This document shows positions 35,811 through 45,998 of a DNA stretch of 64,000 bases, piece by piece. Position numbers and translations under genes: made by a program. This DNA comes from Pseudomonas hormoni (GTDB taxonomy: Bacteria > Pseudomonadota > Gammaproteobacteria > Pseudomonadales > Pseudomonadaceae). The notes beneath the pieces were generated by a model. The model did not search any database, was not told where the DNA came from, and was given only the letters and a program-made list of their open reading frames with translations. The first letter of the stretch is position 1; each line of letters starts with the position of its first letter. The stretch spans positions 2,423,001-2,487,000 of the forward strand of contig NZ_CP075566.1 in assembly GCF_018502625.1 (NCBI RefSeq), given 5' to 3'.

Positions 35811-38726
35811 ATGAACGGGTCAGCGAGCGACTCTTCGGACACTCAATGTCCCCAGTCGATCACCTTCGGCCAATTTCATCTGCTCCCTGCCCAACGACTG
35901 TTATTGAAAAACGGAAAACCGATTGAACTCGGTAGCCGCGCTCTCGACGTCCTGATTGCACTGCTCGAACATGCGGGTGAGGTGGTCAGCAACCGCGATC
36001 TGATCAGAATGGTCTGGCAGGACGTGATTGTGGATGAGAGCTGCTTGCGTGTGCATATTTCCGCATTACGCAAAGCTTTGGCCTGTGCCGAAACAGACGT
36101 GAGCTATATCGCCAACGTTCCTGGTCGCGGCTATAGCTTCGTGGCCTCCGTTACCCGTGATTGTGATTCTGACACTGCCCAGGTGTCGCCTACGACCTCG
36201 ATCGGCGCGCTGCCGCCGCGCCTGCTACGAATGGTAGGCCGCGATGAAACAGTGCCCGCCATAGCGCAGCTGATCAAACTCCACCGTTTCGTGACGATCT
36301 GCGGCCATGGCGGTATGGGAAAAACGACGCTTGCGCTGGCAGTAACTCATCATTTGGCAACGCATTTTGGAAGCCTGGTTCTCTTCCAGGATATGAGTTC
36401 CATTGCCGATCCTGCTTTGTTGCCAGGCATTCTGGCGTCTGCTTTAGGCATCCAATATCGGGGGATGGACCCCCTTCAGGAGCTAATGGCTTTTTCACAA
36501 GAACAGCGATTGTTGCTGGTGCTTGATAGCTGTGACCACATCATCGTTGCCGCCACTTACCTTGCAGAAAAGCTGTATGGAGAAACCGAACACGTACATA
36601 TTCTGGTGACCAGTCGCGAGCCATTGCGGGCTGAAGGTGAGCATGTCCATCGATTGTGTCCTTTGACCTGTCCGCCGGAGATGTGTGGGTTGACGGCAAC
36701 TGACGCGTTAACGTTTTCGGCGGTGCGATTACTTGTCGAGCGAGTTCATAACAATGATAACGCGTTCATCCTGAGCGACAACGACGCGCCGATGGTTGCG
36801 CATATTTGTCGCAAACTCGATGGCATGCCTTTAGCGATAGAACTGGCAGCTGGCCAAGTCGAGGCCTATGGGATTCAGGGCATTGCCGAGTTACTGAATA
36901 ATCGTGTCAGCCTTTTTTGGGACGGCAGGCGGACAGCGCTGCCACGCCATCAATCGCTAATGGCTATGTTCGATTGGAGTTGTGACCTGCTATCTGAAAC
37001 CGAAGCTATGGTGCTACGACGGTTGTCGGTTCTCAGCGGTGTTTTTTCCCTGGAAATGGTCACGGCAATCGTCAAATCGGAAGTCGATGAGTCATTGGTT
37101 ATCGACGCGATTGGACGCCTGGTCACGAAATCTTTGATTCTGGTTGAGCGTGCTGGTCGGTCGATGCGTTACAAGCTGCCACATACAATGCGGGCCTATG
37201 CACTGGAAAAGCTACGTACCAGTGGTGAAGTGGATTTGACGATCGAACGTCATGCCATTTACTTGTTATCAATGCTGGAACGACTGAACGTGCCAGGGGA
37301 AACGCTTCCTGAATACGAGCGAATTCAACTGTACATTGAGCACTTGGGGAACATTTGCTCAGCATTGGAATGGGCGTTTTCCAATCATCGCAACCTGCTG
37401 CTCGGTATCCGTCTCGCCGCGGCATCCGCACCACTATTCCTTGGTTTATCGATGCTCGATGAGTGTCGACGGTGGAGTGAGCGAGCCTTGGCGGCACGGG
37501 CCGAAGTAACCAATGGAGCGCCACCGCTCGTAGTGCAGCATTGGCCACGGTCAATCCCTCCGATGATGACGTCAGGGACCCAACATACCTTGCCGATCAA
37601 CCATCACAAGGGAATTGAATCCGTCGCAAATCCAGACGACAACCTACTTCGTCAATCGCAGAATTTTGATCTTCCTGGATCTGAGGGGAAACGGAGCCCT
37701 CATGATATCCAGTGGCAGAACCTAAATCTCAGTACGCGAATTACTGAACCGAAAATTATCGCCATGATGCAGTGGACGCTGGAAAACAGTGGGCGTCCTG
37801 CCGGCGTGCCGGGGTTCTCGTTCCGAATATGCAAAGCGAATTCAGACCTAAAGCCGCCGCTCGTGAACGAGGACGAATTTTCCTTCGGTTATGACTATCG
37901 CATTCGAGCACTGGCATCTTTGGCTAGAGTTTTATGGCTACGCGGATACCCGGATCAAGCTGCCCGAATTGGACGACAAGCTTTGGGTGACGCCTACAAC
38001 TTGCGCCATCCCGCGACCATCTGCCTTTCGCTCATTTATGTGGCAACGGTTTTTTTATGGGTGGGTGATTGGAACAATGCCGAACAGACAATTGATAAAC
38101 TCATCTCGACGGCCGAAGAGCATGCCTTCGGGCACGATCATGCCGCGGGTATAGGTTTAAAAGGCATTCTGCTGATCGGCCAAGATAGAGTGGATGCAGG
38201 CATACACCTCTTGCATGACTGCTTAAACGTGCTGAGCATTGAGAACCATCAGGTGCTCACCACCATGTTTGTAAGATGCCTTGCAAAGGGTGTTGCGGCC
38301 AAAGGCCGATATGACAATGCGATCGAAATCGCCAGCGGCGCACTGGAAATGGTCGAGAACGTCGGAGAAACATTTGATACCCCAGAAATTTTGCGGGTGA
38401 CCGCAGACTTGTATGCGTATCGACCGAGCCCAGACCTGGCCCTGGCCGAGCAATACTTGAATCGCTCACTGGCCTGCGCCGAACGTCTATCGGCCTTGGC
38501 TTGGGAACTGCGCACCGCTATCTCTCTTACCCGTCTGCATCTTTTGCAAGGCCGGGACGCCGAGGCAGGCCAGCGACTTCAGAGCGTCTACAACCGATTT
38601 TCCGAGGGCTTTGATTCAGCTGATCTGCGTGCTGCAAAACAATTGCTGAACTCATTGAACAAGCAAAGCGCATTGAAACTCACCCCAAGAGGACATCCTG
38701 CCACGAGGCCGGACTCAACCCCGTGA
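35811..38726 (+). CDS. Winged-helix transcriptional regulator with STAND ATPase domain
   Basis: 971 residues from the ATG at 35811 (an upstream start at 35784 is possible). Residues about 15-113 form an OmpR/PhoB-type winged helix (SRALDVLIALLEHAGEVVSN, HISALRKALA, YIANVPGRGYSFVA). Next comes a NB-ARC/STAND ATPase: P-loop GHGGMGKTT at 165-173, Walker B LLLVLDSCDHI, sensor VTSREPLRAEGE, and LDGMPLAIELAAG. The long C-terminus is TPR-like helical, probably a ligand sensor. These regulators bind DNA as ATP-driven switches. Residues around 570-690 look like a poorly conserved insert. It is convergent with the isochorismatase-fold gene and may control the two exported hydrolases. Confidence 0.88.
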   Translation: MNGSASDSSDTQCPQSITFGQFHLLPAQRLLLKNGKPIELGSRALDVLIALLEHAGEVVSNRDLIRMVWQDVIVDESCLRVHISALRKALACAETDVSYIANVPGRGYSFVASVTRDCDSDTAQVSPTTSIGALPPRLLRMVGRDETVPAIAQLIKLHRFVTICGHGGMGKTTLALAVTHHLATHFGSLVLFQDMSSIADPALLPGILASALGIQYRGMDPLQELMAFSQEQRLLLVLDSCDHIIVAATYLAEKLYGETEHVHILVTSREPLRAEGEHVHRLCPLTCPPEMCGLTATDALTFSAVRLLVERVHNNDNAFILSDNDAPMVAHICRKLDGMPLAIELAAGQVEAYGIQGIAELLNNRVSLFWDGRRTALPRHQSLMAMFDWSCDLLSETEAMVLRRLSVLSGVFSLEMVTAIVKSEVDESLVIDAIGRLVTKSLILVERAGRSMRYKLPHTMRAYALEKLRTSGEVDLTIERHAIYLLSMLERLNVPGETLPEYERIQLYIEHLGNICSALEWAFSNHRNLLLGIRLAAASAPLFLGLSMLDECRRWSERALAARAEVTNGAPPLVVQHWPRSIPPMMTSGTQHTLPINHHKGIESVANPDDNLLRQSQNFDLPGSEGKRSPHDIQWQNLNLSTRITEPKIIAMMQWTLENSGRPAGVPGFSFRICKANSDLKPPLVNEDEFSFGYDYRIRALASLARVLWLRGYPDQAARIGRQALGDAYNLRHPATICLSLIYVATVFLWVGDWNNAEQTIDKLISTAEEHAFGHDHAAGIGLKGILLIGQDRVDAGIHLLHDCLNVLSIENHQVLTTMFVRCLAKGVAAKGRYDNAIEIASGALEMVENVGETFDTPEILRVTADLYAYRPSPDLALAEQYLNRSLACAERLSALAWELRTAISLTRLHLLQGRDAEAGQRLQSVYNRFSEGFDSADLRAAKQLLNSLNKQSALKLTPRGHPATRPDSTP

Positions 38727-38738
38727 CATGCGGCTCAA

Positions 38739-39554
38739 TCAAACCTTGCCACCCAACATTCCGAGTACTTCTTCGGTAGTCCATACGGCGTTTGCCATGA
38801 ACCGGTAGTTGATTATCGCTGCCAGATAACCATCACCTTCAGGAAGTTTCGGTCCCGCCACGGCATCACGCACCACCGCCACTTCGAACCCCTGTTCGAG
38901 CAGCTCGCGCATGTGTGATTCAACACATAGATTAGCCAGCATCCCCGTCAGAATGACCTGGTCAACGAGCTGCTTGCGCAACTGGAGAGTCAAGTCGTTG
39001 ACCTGTGGGCCGTACAGCTTGTGAGGTGAGCAAACGAAGGTTTTACCGTCCTCAATATAGGGCTTGAACTCCGGCATGAAGTCGCTTCCCGAGTTGGCAA
39101 ACCCCTCCAGATCGATGGCACTCTTGCGGTCAAAAAGTTTCATTGAGTGCTGCATGACTTCCACGGGAGCCTGGATCTTCCAGTTGTGATCAGTGGCCCA
39201 GTAGTAATGCGGTGAAATGGCGACGGTGATACCTGCCGCCTTGGCGGCCTTGAACAAGCTCAATAGGTTCGGGACGAGATTCTGTTCCGTCACTGATTCC
39301 CCCGTCATTGGCCACGCAAGGCCCTTGGAACTCATGAAATCGATCTGCGGATCGATCACCACAAGAGCTGCCCGGGATAGATCCAGCTTCATAGTCGATT
39401 TCGGCAGCGCTGGATTTTTCGGAGCGGCGTATTTCTCAAGTCCTGCGGGTGCAGCTTTTTCGGCGCCGAATGCAGGCATTGCGCCTGCTGCCACGGTTGC
39501 AACAGCACCCATTACAAATGAGCGCCTACCGATGGGATAGAATTTCTCAGACAT
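38739..39554 (-). CDS. Exported isochorismatase-family hydrolase (Tat-type signal)
   Basis: 271 residues from the ATG at 39554, preceded by GGAGAG six bases upstream; a longer frame to 39584 exists. The N-terminus carries a twin-arginine signal (GRRSFVMGAVATVAAGAMPA), so it should be exported folded. The hydrolase core has ALVVIDPQIDFMSSKG (catalytic Asp), VCSPHKLYG (Lys) and TGMLANLCVESHMRE (nucleophile Cys). It follows the alpha/beta hydrolase gene by 26 bp and forms an operon with it. Substrate unknown. Confidence 0.9.
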   Translation of the reverse strand: MSEKFYPIGRRSFVMGAVATVAAGAMPAFGAEKAAPAGLEKYAAPKNPALPKSTMKLDLSRAALVVIDPQIDFMSSKGLAWPMTGESVTEQNLVPNLLSLFKAAKAAGITVAISPHYYWATDHNWKIQAPVEVMQHSMKLFDRKSAIDLEGFANSGSDFMPEFKPYIEDGKTFVCSPHKLYGPQVNDLTLQLRKQLVDQVILTGMLANLCVESHMRELLEQGFEVAVVRDAVAGPKLPEGDGYLAAIINYRFMANAVWTTEEVLGMLGGKV

Positions 39555-39580
39555 GATTTCTCTCCAGTCAGTTATGACCT

Positions 39581-40555
39581 TCAACTGCGTAGAAATGCCA
39601 ATAGATCCTTGTTGAGGTGTTCTCTATGGGTTTCCGTCAATCCGTGGGGCGCCCCCGGATAGACCATCAGGGTTGCATTAGGAACAAGCTTTTTCGAGGC
39701 TCGGCCGGCGGCATCGATCGGCACGATCTGGTCATCGTCGCCATGGACGACCAGGGTCGGTTTATCGAATTTTTTTAGATCTTGGGTGAAGTCAGTTTCC
39801 GAAAAAGCCTTTATGGAATCGAAGGTGTTTTTAAACCCACCCACCATTCCCTGACGCCACCAGGAATCGATCATTCCCTGGGAGGTTTTGGCCCCTGACC
39901 GGTTGAAACCATAGAATGGGCCCGCTGGAATGTCCCTGAACAACTGCGAGCGGTCGGCGATCATCCCGGCACGAATGCCGTCGAATACATCAATAGGTAA
40001 ACCGCCTGGATTCGCAGCAGTTTTCAACATCAGCGGGGGTACGGCAGATATCAGACAAATTTTCGCCACTCGCGATGTGCCGTGCCTTCCCACATAACGA
40101 GCCACTTCGCCGCCGCCAGTGGAGAAACCCATGATTGTGGCGTTTTTCAAATCCAGGGTATTGATCACCGTGGCCAAGTCATCGGCATAGTGATCCATGT
40201 CATTTCCGTCCCACGGTTGGCTGGAGCGACCATGTCCCCGGCGATCATGAGCAATCACCCGGAATCCCTGATTTGCCAGGAAAAACGCTTGACCATCCCA
40301 ACTGTCGGAGTCGAGAGGCCAGCCGTGACTGAGGGTTACTACCGGCCCGGTTTTTGGGCCCCAATCCTTGTAGTAAAGAATCACACCGTCGCTGGTGGTG
40401 ATCGTGTTGGATGTGACGTTGTGCGATTTTGCCGGCTCAGCTGTTTGTGCTTGAGCGGACTTTGGCAACACGGTGGTAATGGCTGCGCCTAGGCCGATTA
40501 GCACGAGGCTACGGCGCGTCGCCTCATCAGGAGAAAGCGGAGATTGGTCTGCCAT
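39581..40555 (-). CDS. Exported alpha/beta hydrolase, chloroperoxidase-like
   Basis: 324 residues. N-terminal signal with twin arginines ([20 protein letters not shown], then cleavage near AQA), followed by a cofactor-free haloperoxidase/esterase-type fold: [15 protein letters not shown] oxyanion region, nucleophile elbow GFSTGGGE, acid [11 protein letters not shown] and histidine [14 protein letters not shown] precedes the ATG at 40555. It likely hydrolyses small esters in the periplasm, with possible perhydrolase activity. It sits upstream of the exported isochorismatase-fold gene. Confidence 0.9.
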   Translation of the reverse strand: MADQSPLSPDEATRRSLVLIGLGAAITTVLPKSAQAQTAEPAKSHNVTSNTITTSDGVILYYKDWGPKTGPVVTLSHGWPLDSDSWDGQAFFLANQGFRVIAHDRRGHGRSSQPWDGNDMDHYADDLATVINTLDLKNATIMGFSTGGGEVARYVGRHGTSRVAKICLISAVPPLMLKTAANPGGLPIDVFDGIRAGMIADRSQLFRDIPAGPFYGFNRSGAKTSQGMIDSWWRQGMVGGFKNTFDSIKAFSETDFTQDLKKFDKPTLVVHGDDDQIVPIDAAGRASKKLVPNATLMVYPGAPHGLTETHREHLNKDLLAFLRS

Positions 40556-40806
40556 TTTTCAACTCCGTGGGCTGGCAACGAGATCAGTGACACCTGATCA
40601 TGTTATGAGCGGGAGAAGGGAAAACTATGAGCGTCCGGAGACGTGGCAACGAGTAAAGAGATGTTAAACGGTGTTATGAAATGCAAAGCACCAAACTGGG
40701 TCCACGCACCAAAATGGGTATGGTTGGACTAAGGATCCTGCCGAAGGTTATTCCGGCAGATGGATGTGCGACGCGAAAAATAAACTGGACTCCAGTCGCA
40801 TAAAAA

Positions 40807-40844
40807 CGTTTTTACACAACCTCAATCGAGGTTGTGTAAAAACG
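40807..40844. repeat. Perfect 17-bp inverted repeat with 4-nt loop
   Basis: The arms at 40807-40823 and 40828-40844 are exact reverse complements (CGTTTTTACACAACCTC on the left) around AATC. In RNA this is a very stable hairpin with A/T-rich base. It lies between leftward genes, about 90 bp past the end of the glutathione transferase gene, so it can act as a bidirectional terminator. The terminal GTTTTTACACAACCTC motif also resembles inverted-repeat ends of insertion elements, so a relic MITE or joined IS ends is possible. Confidence 0.6.
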
Positions 40845-40936
40845 CCAAAGAGGGATTTTGAATGTCAGATCCAAGCTTATCGAAGGGTGACGTTCCGTCG
40901 TTGCGTAGGGCAAAATTTCTTCGATCACCCTACAAA

Positions 40937-41560
40937 TTATTGCGGTGGTGTGGCCTTGAAGCTGGGCAGTTCCTGAATTCGTGTCCACCAGTCAGCGAAG
41001 CCTTTGGTGGCAAATATTTCCTCTGCGTCCGGCGTCATCGATAAGTAAGCACATGCCGGTGCCAGGTACAGGTCGCCGATGCTCAATGCGGGCCCGCCCA
41101 GAAACGGATCGTTACCTTTGATCTTCATCAACTCGCTGAGCACCAGTTTCGACTTCTCGATGCCTTGAAGGCGAGAGGCGTCGTTCTGCCCGCCAATGAA
41201 GTCGGGGAACAGGTAATAACCGAAGACGGAGGCCATCGAACCATAACCATAGGAATCATAGATCGCCTGGGCCATGTGGCTCCTGGCGCGGTCCCGAGCA
41301 GTTTTGGGCGTCAGTGAAATGCCAGGCAGGACTTCATCCAGGTAGCTCATGATCGCACTGGTTTCAATCACCCTGAAATCGTCGTGATCGATGACCGGCA
41401 CTTTCCCGAACGCATTCCGTGCGAGGTGTTCCGGCTGATGCGGTTCACCTTTCATCACGTTTACCTGTAACTGATTGAATTCCGCTCCTTTTTCCTTCAG
41501 CAGCATTTTCACCGTACGAACGTATGGACTGCCGTCAAAACCGTAGAGAGTAAGGCTCAT
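40937..41560 (-). CDS. Glutathione S-transferase
   Basis: 207 residues. Starts MSLTLYGFDGSPYVRTVKML with the active-site serine region SPY, then FGKVPVIDHDDFRVIETSAI (cis-Pro and ETS glutathione contact) and a helical C-domain with LGGPALSIGDLYLAPACAYL. Third glutathione transferase in the window, different in sequence from the other two. It is monocistronic or last in a short unit. Confidence 0.9.
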   Translation of the reverse strand: MSLTLYGFDGSPYVRTVKMLLKEKGAEFNQLQVNVMKGEPHQPEHLARNAFGKVPVIDHDDFRVIETSAIMSYLDEVLPGISLTPKTARDRARSHMAQAIYDSYGYGSMASVFGYYLFPDFIGGQNDASRLQGIEKSKLVLSELMKIKGNDPFLGGPALSIGDLYLAPACAYLSMTPDAEEIFATKGFADWWTRIQELPSFKATPPQ

Positions 41561-41863
41561 GACGCGTGCTCCAACATAGATGGACGTTATCGAGCCCCTG
41601 GCTTGTAAGCAGTGTTGCGATGCCAGAGGAATCGAGTCTGCAACACATCAAAACGAGCTTGTCGGTATACGGGAGCAACGGCGGCAGGCAGGCCGCGAGG
41701 GAGGTCAACGTCAATTTGACGGTGCTGTAACCGATGTTGGTGGTGACGTACACCTAGGCAAGCCCATTCAATGTAGACCAATCCAATGACAAGTGAACGG
41801 AGTGTTCACGACCCTATTTATCGACATACGCTCTCCCCTGCTCCGCTCAAACCAATTCGAATT
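41561..41863. other. Intergenic region without recognised genes
   Basis: About 300 bp. Short overlapping frames exist on both strands (up to 72 codons) but none has a recognisable motif or a good ribosome-binding site. Confidence 0.4.
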
Positions 41864-42487
41864 TCAAGCAAAAGCGCGAGGCTGATTCCGTTTGTTCTTC
41901 TGTGCGAGCTTACCCACAACCCGAATGGCAATTGCCGAAAACATGATGCCAAACGGCAATACATACCAGGCGCTCAGGGGGATGCGTTTGAAGTTGGAGT
42001 AAGCAAAAACTGCTGCTAGCACCCACATGCCGGTGAGGTGCAAGGCCTTCCAGGTCTTGCGACCAATCAGACGTGTGGTGGTCTTGAAGGACGTAATTGT
42101 CATCAACAGGATAAACAAATAGCCAAGCGTGCCAGGGATGTTGGTGATAGTGCTTCGACCGGGCCAGAACTCGGTGTTCAGCTGACCGTACTTGTAGATC
42201 AATACCGCATGCAGCAGGTGAGAGAACGCGAATGCCAGACCAATGAAACGACGCTCGCGCACAAGCGCTTTGGAAAACGAGGACGGTACCAAAACAGCGA
42301 ATGCAGAGGCGGTGAAAGCCACAAGAAACAGAGCAAACGAGGTTCGCGCGGTGGCGCGGATTGCGCTACGTAGACCTTCAACTAAATCTGGATTCAGCGC
42401 CAGTATCAACGCCGTCATCACCAATATCAGCAAACACAGCAGACCGAACAGCGACCAGCCTTCGTAACGAGGTAATTGAACTTTCAT
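41864..42487 (-). CDS. Ferric reductase-like transmembrane protein
   Basis: 207 residues from the ATG at 42487. Six or so hydrophobic segments, with FSHLLHAVLIYKYGQL and KALHLTGMWVLAAVFAYS supplying pairs of histidines for haem, as in the ferric-reductase-like (FRD/MsrQ-like) membrane domain family. It lies 41 bp after the glutathione reductase gene on the same strand. Such proteins carry electrons across the inner membrane; the partner is not evident. Confidence 0.82.
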   Translation of the reverse strand: MKVQLPRYEGWSLFGLLCLLILVMTALILALNPDLVEGLRSAIRATARTSFALFLVAFTASAFAVLVPSSFSKALVRERRFIGLAFAFSHLLHAVLIYKYGQLNTEFWPGRSTITNIPGTLGYLFILLMTITSFKTTTRLIGRKTWKALHLTGMWVLAAVFAYSNFKRIPLSAWYVLPFGIMFSAIAIRVVGKLAQKNKRNQPRAFA

Positions 42488-42528
42488 AACAACGCTCTTG
42501 AAAAAGTATTTGGATTGGCCGTCTGCTG

Positions 42529-43890
42529 TCATCTGCCAAGGACAGGTGTACGCAGGGTCACAAATTCCTCTGCCGAGGTCGGGTGCACGCCGATGGTTTC
42601 ATCGAACAGGCGCTTGGTCGCACCCGCTTTCAACGCGATGGCCAGCCCCTGGATGATGTCTCCGGCGTCGGGCCCCACCATGTGCGCGCCCAAGACCCGA
42701 TCAGTGACAGCATCCACCACCAGCTTCATCAAGGTCTGCTCAGACGAATCCGTGAGGGTCAGTTTCATCGGCTTGAATCGGCTTTCGAAAACGGTCACAT
42801 TGTGGCCATTCTCCAGCGCCTGTTCCTCAGTCAGCCCAACGGTTCCAATGTTGGGCTGGCTGAACACAGCAGTGGGAATGTGGCGGTAATCTACTGGACG
42901 ATATTCTTCAGGCTTGAACAATCGACGAGCGACCGCCATGCCTTCCGCCGTGGCGACTGGGGTCAGTTGCACTCGGCCGATCACATCACCCAACGCCAGA
43001 ATCGATGGCTCGCGGGTTTCGAAGTTGTCGTTGACGTCGATGTAACCCTTTTCATTGAGTTCGACTCGGGTATTTTCCAGGCCCAGATTGTCGAGCATTG
43101 GCCGGCGGCCAGTGGCGTAGAAGATGCTGTCGGTTTCCAGTTGACGACCGTCGTTGAGTGTCGCCAGTAGACTACCGTCAGACTGTTTATCGATCTGGAC
43201 GATATCGGTGTTGAATTCCAATTGCAGACCGCGTTTGGTCAGCTCCTGCACAAGGTGCGTACGAACCGATTTATCGAACCCGCGCAGGAACAGATCACCG
43301 CGATACAGCAGGCTGGTGTCGGCACCCAGGCCATTGAAGATGCCGGCAAATTCGACGGCGATGTAACCGCCGCCGACTACCAGTACTCGCTTGGGCAATT
43401 GCTCCAGAAAGAATGCTTCATTCGATGTGATGGCATGCTCGCGACCTGGAATATCCGGAATTTGTGGCCAGCCGCCTGTTGCAATCAAAATGCGTTCGGC
43501 GCTGAAACGCTGTCCATTGATTTCCACATGATGCGCGTCGGTCAGTCGTGCATGACCTTCGAGTAACGTTACGCCGCTGTTGATCAGCAGTTTGCGATAA
43601 ATACCATTGAGTCGTTCGATCTCACGGTTCTTGTTGGAGATCAATTTTTCCCAGTCGAATTGAGCCTTGCCGGCCGTCCAGCCAAAGCCCTCTGCCTGTT
43701 CAAAGTCGTCAGCAAAATGGGACCCGTAGACCAGCAGTTTCTTCGGTACGCAACCGACGTTGACGCACGTACCACCGAGGTAGCGACTCTCGGCAACTGC
43801 CACTTTCGCGCCGAATCCTGCGGCAAAACGCGCTGCACGGACACCGCCGGAACCTGCGCCAATCACAAACAAATCAAAGTCGTAGGTCAT
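42529..43890 (-). CDS. gor: Glutathione-disulfide reductase
   Basis: 453 residues from the ATG at 43890. FAD motif [20 protein letters not shown], redox-active cysteines Cys42 and Cys47 in [18 protein letters not shown]-binding [20 protein letters not shown], the ALGDV FAD motif and the C-terminal [14 protein letters not shown] with the catalytic histidine of the dimer partner. It reduces oxidised glutathione with NADPH, feeding the three glutathione transferases and the glutaredoxin in this window. It is followed by the ferric reductase-like gene. Confidence 0.95.
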   Translation of the reverse strand: MTYDFDLFVIGAGSGGVRAARFAAGFGAKVAVAESRYLGGTCVNVGCVPKKLLVYGSHFADDFEQAEGFGWTAGKAQFDWEKLISNKNREIERLNGIYRKLLINSGVTLLEGHARLTDAHHVEINGQRFSAERILIATGGWPQIPDIPGREHAITSNEAFFLEQLPKRVLVVGGGYIAVEFAGIFNGLGADTSLLYRGDLFLRGFDKSVRTHLVQELTKRGLQLEFNTDIVQIDKQSDGSLLATLNDGRQLETDSIFYATGRRPMLDNLGLENTRVELNEKGYIDVNDNFETREPSILALGDVIGRVQLTPVATAEGMAVARRLFKPEEYRPVDYRHIPTAVFSQPNIGTVGLTEEQALENGHNVTVFESRFKPMKLTLTDSSEQTLMKLVVDAVTDRVLGAHMVGPDAGDIIQGLAIALKAGATKRLFDETIGVHPTSAEEFVTLRTPVLGR

Positions 43891-43936
43891 CTCAATTCTC
43901 TGCAAGGTCGCACAACACATGTGCAGCCAAATATCG

Positions 43937-44170
43937 TTAAAGGGGAGAAAAACGAGTTTTCAATGCACGCAAAATCGGGCCGCACAGTTTCAGGACCGAA
44001 GCCTTGTTCTGACGCGTGCTGGATCTGTGCGTGACAGGAGCCGCTATGAATTCGCTAGCCAGCGCTCCCATCAATTGGGGCAGCAAAAAGCCGCCTTCGT
44101 ATTCGGTAAGGGCCATGGCTGGAGTATCCAACCAAGGGTTACCGTCGCAGGAATAAGCGACATCAATCAT
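43937..44170 (-). CDS. Hypothetical small protein upstream of gor
   Basis: 77 residues starting [21 protein letters not shown] ribosome-binding site GGGAG lies seven bases before the ATG and codon choice is like that of Pseudomonas genes. No domain recognised. It ends 46 bp before gor on the same strand and may be its leader gene. It could also be the remains of a longer gene. Confidence 0.4.
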   Translation of the reverse strand: MIDVAYSCDGNPWLDTPAMALTEYEGGFLLPQLMGALASEFIAAPVTHRSSTRQNKASVLKLCGPILRALKTRFSPL

Positions 44171-44364
44171 GTGGGAACTCCCTGGATGGACACTGCATTA
44201 ACCCGAAATGGGTCAACTGCTTCTGCGTTCAGTCTCACCATGTATGGGCAATTAGAGAACCAGCAGGGATGTCATGACTTAATTGTGCTGAGTGAAATAA
44301 TCCAGAGAGGCGTTACTACGGAAATACTGATGAGGCTCGAACATCAACGTCTTATGCGAGATTA

Positions 44365-44685
44365 TTGATAGCCAGCCTGAAAATCGTCGACGACCTGGAC
44401 AACGCCATCGCCTTGTTCGACCGCTCCAGCCCGCAGTTCACTGTGTCGCTGATCAGCGAAGATGCGACGACTCAGGAGCGTTTCTACAACGCGGTCAACG
44501 CGCCTTTTGTCGGCAACGGGGTCACCCGTTGGGTCTACCGCCAGTACGCCCTCAACAAGCCGGAACTGGGCCTGTCGAACCGGGAAAGCGGGCGTTTGTT
44601 TGCCCGCAGCGCGATTCTCTAAGGCGATGGCGTGTTCACCATTCGCAGCCGCATGACGCAGGCCGGTTTGCCCGTCAAACGTTAA
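44365..44685 (+). pseudogene. C-terminal remnant of a ProA-like aldehyde dehydrogenase
   Basis: The frame reads ASLKIVDDLDNAIALFDRSS, then FVGNGVTRWVYRQYALNKPE and LGLSNRESGRLFARSAIL, then a TAA stop, then GDGVFTIRSRMTQAGLPVKR in the same frame to TAA at 44683. This matches the C-terminal third of glutamate-5-semialdehyde dehydrogenase-like proteins. The N-terminal two thirds are absent and a point mutation interrupts the rest, so it is inactive. Confidence 0.7.
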
Positions 44686-44738
44686 GGCACAAAGGCATTC
44701 AGCGTACGTCTCGGTAGCATCAGGGCGTGCGCTCTTCG

Positions 44739-45668
44739 TTACTGCTTGATCAGGAACTGTCGGGTAAGGTCGGCGACCTCATCCAGCCGGGTATCCATCA
44801 CAAAATGCCCTCCGTCGAGGATAGCGATCTTTGCGTCGGGCAAGTCTCGACTGAATGCTTCAGCACCTGCGACAGTGAAGGCCAGGTCATGCTTGCCCCA
44901 GATAACCAACGTAGGCAGGTGATGTTCACGAAGCCATTGCTGCCAACTTGGGTAGGCCTCCAGGTTGGTGCGATAGTCAAAGATCAATGCCATCTGAATC
45001 GCACCTTCACCAGGGCGATTGAGGAACGCTACTTCGTCTTGCCACAGATCAGGGTTGTACGCTAACACGTCCGGATCACTCCCGATGTGGCGCTGCCGGG
45101 TCACGTCAACGGACAGATGTGCCGCCTGAAACTTGGCCTCATACGCGTTACGGTCGGCCCAGTAAGCCTTACGGCTGTCCCACATCTTGCCCAAACCTTC
45201 CGCGTAGATATTGCCATTCTGAAACACCATGGAAGTCACTGCGTGCGGCCTCGCCATCGCCAGCCGCATACCGACCGGTGCACCGTAATCCTGCATGAAT
45301 AGGCTGTATTTCTTAAGCCCGACAGTATCAGTGAAGTGTTCGATCAACGTTGCGAGATGATCAAACGTATAGACAAACTTATCCGGTGTAGGCGCATCGC
45401 TGTTGCCAAATCCGGGGTAGTCCGGTGCGATCAAGTGAAAGCGGTCGGCTAACTGCCGCATCAGTCCGTCATACATTCGTGATGAGCTGGGTACTCCATG
45501 CAATAACAGCACTGCGGGGGCGTTGACGTCGCCGATTTCTCGATAGGCGATATTCACACCATCAACCAACACTTGGCGATACATCATTTTCGGCATTTCG
45601 GCTTGAGCATCTCCGAAGCCAAACATGAACGGCAATGCTAGCAGCGTCAGGTATTTGAATAGGGACAT
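44739..45668 (-). CDS. Exported alpha/beta hydrolase, haloalkane dehalogenase/epoxide hydrolase-like
   Basis: 309 residues from the ATG at 45668 (GGAG eight bases upstream). Signal peptide MSLFKYLTLLALPFMFGFGDAQA. Core motifs: LLLHGVPSSSRMYDGL, APDYPGFGNSDAP, nucleophile Asp in FMQDYGAPVGMRLA, and the late histidine in ILDGGHFVMDT. An aspartate nucleophile (QDYG) is the hallmark of haloalkane dehalogenases and epoxide hydrolases rather than esterases. Predicted to act in the periplasm; substrate unknown. Confidence 0.88.
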   Translation of the reverse strand: MSLFKYLTLLALPFMFGFGDAQAEMPKMMYRQVLVDGVNIAYREIGDVNAPAVLLLHGVPSSSRMYDGLMRQLADRFHLIAPDYPGFGNSDAPTPDKFVYTFDHLATLIEHFTDTVGLKKYSLFMQDYGAPVGMRLAMARPHAVTSMVFQNGNIYAEGLGKMWDSRKAYWADRNAYEAKFQAAHLSVDVTRQRHIGSDPDVLAYNPDLWQDEVAFLNRPGEGAIQMALIFDYRTNLEAYPSWQQWLREHHLPTLVIWGKHDLAFTVAGAEAFSRDLPDAKIAILDGGHFVMDTRLDEVADLTRQFLIKQ

Positions 45669-45998
45669 CACCGGTGCTCCAGAGTCGTGCAGAGTAAGTC
45701 TGCTGAGAGGTTCAAGTCAGAGCGCTGTATCGCGCTCACGTGAATACTCAACACACCGGCAACTGATCGGAATGACTACCTATGACAATGCGGTATTTCA
45801 CCGGGTGAAAGAATGGTGCTCAATAACATGTCGACCTCACAGATGGAAACCACCTGGACACCTTCGCGCCAGCGGTCAATGGCGTTATTGGTCATTTCTG
45901 GGTTTTAGTCGCTGGGCATTGCGAGCAATATTTCACTTGGCCGCCCTACCCCAAAATGTGGGCCATTGGGCGGCATTTGTTTTGTATCTATGTGACGA
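45669..45998. other. Intergenic region
   Basis: 330 bp between two leftward genes. It contains a small inverted repeat GAGCGC-TGTATC-GCGCTC near 45719, possibly the terminator or operator for the flanking units. No gene recognised. Confidence 0.4.

Noticed and set aside
40764..40976. 70-codon rightward frame through the 17-bp inverted repeat
   Set aside because: It reads through the hairpin and into the antisense of the glutathione transferase end; likely translation of a repeat, not a gene.
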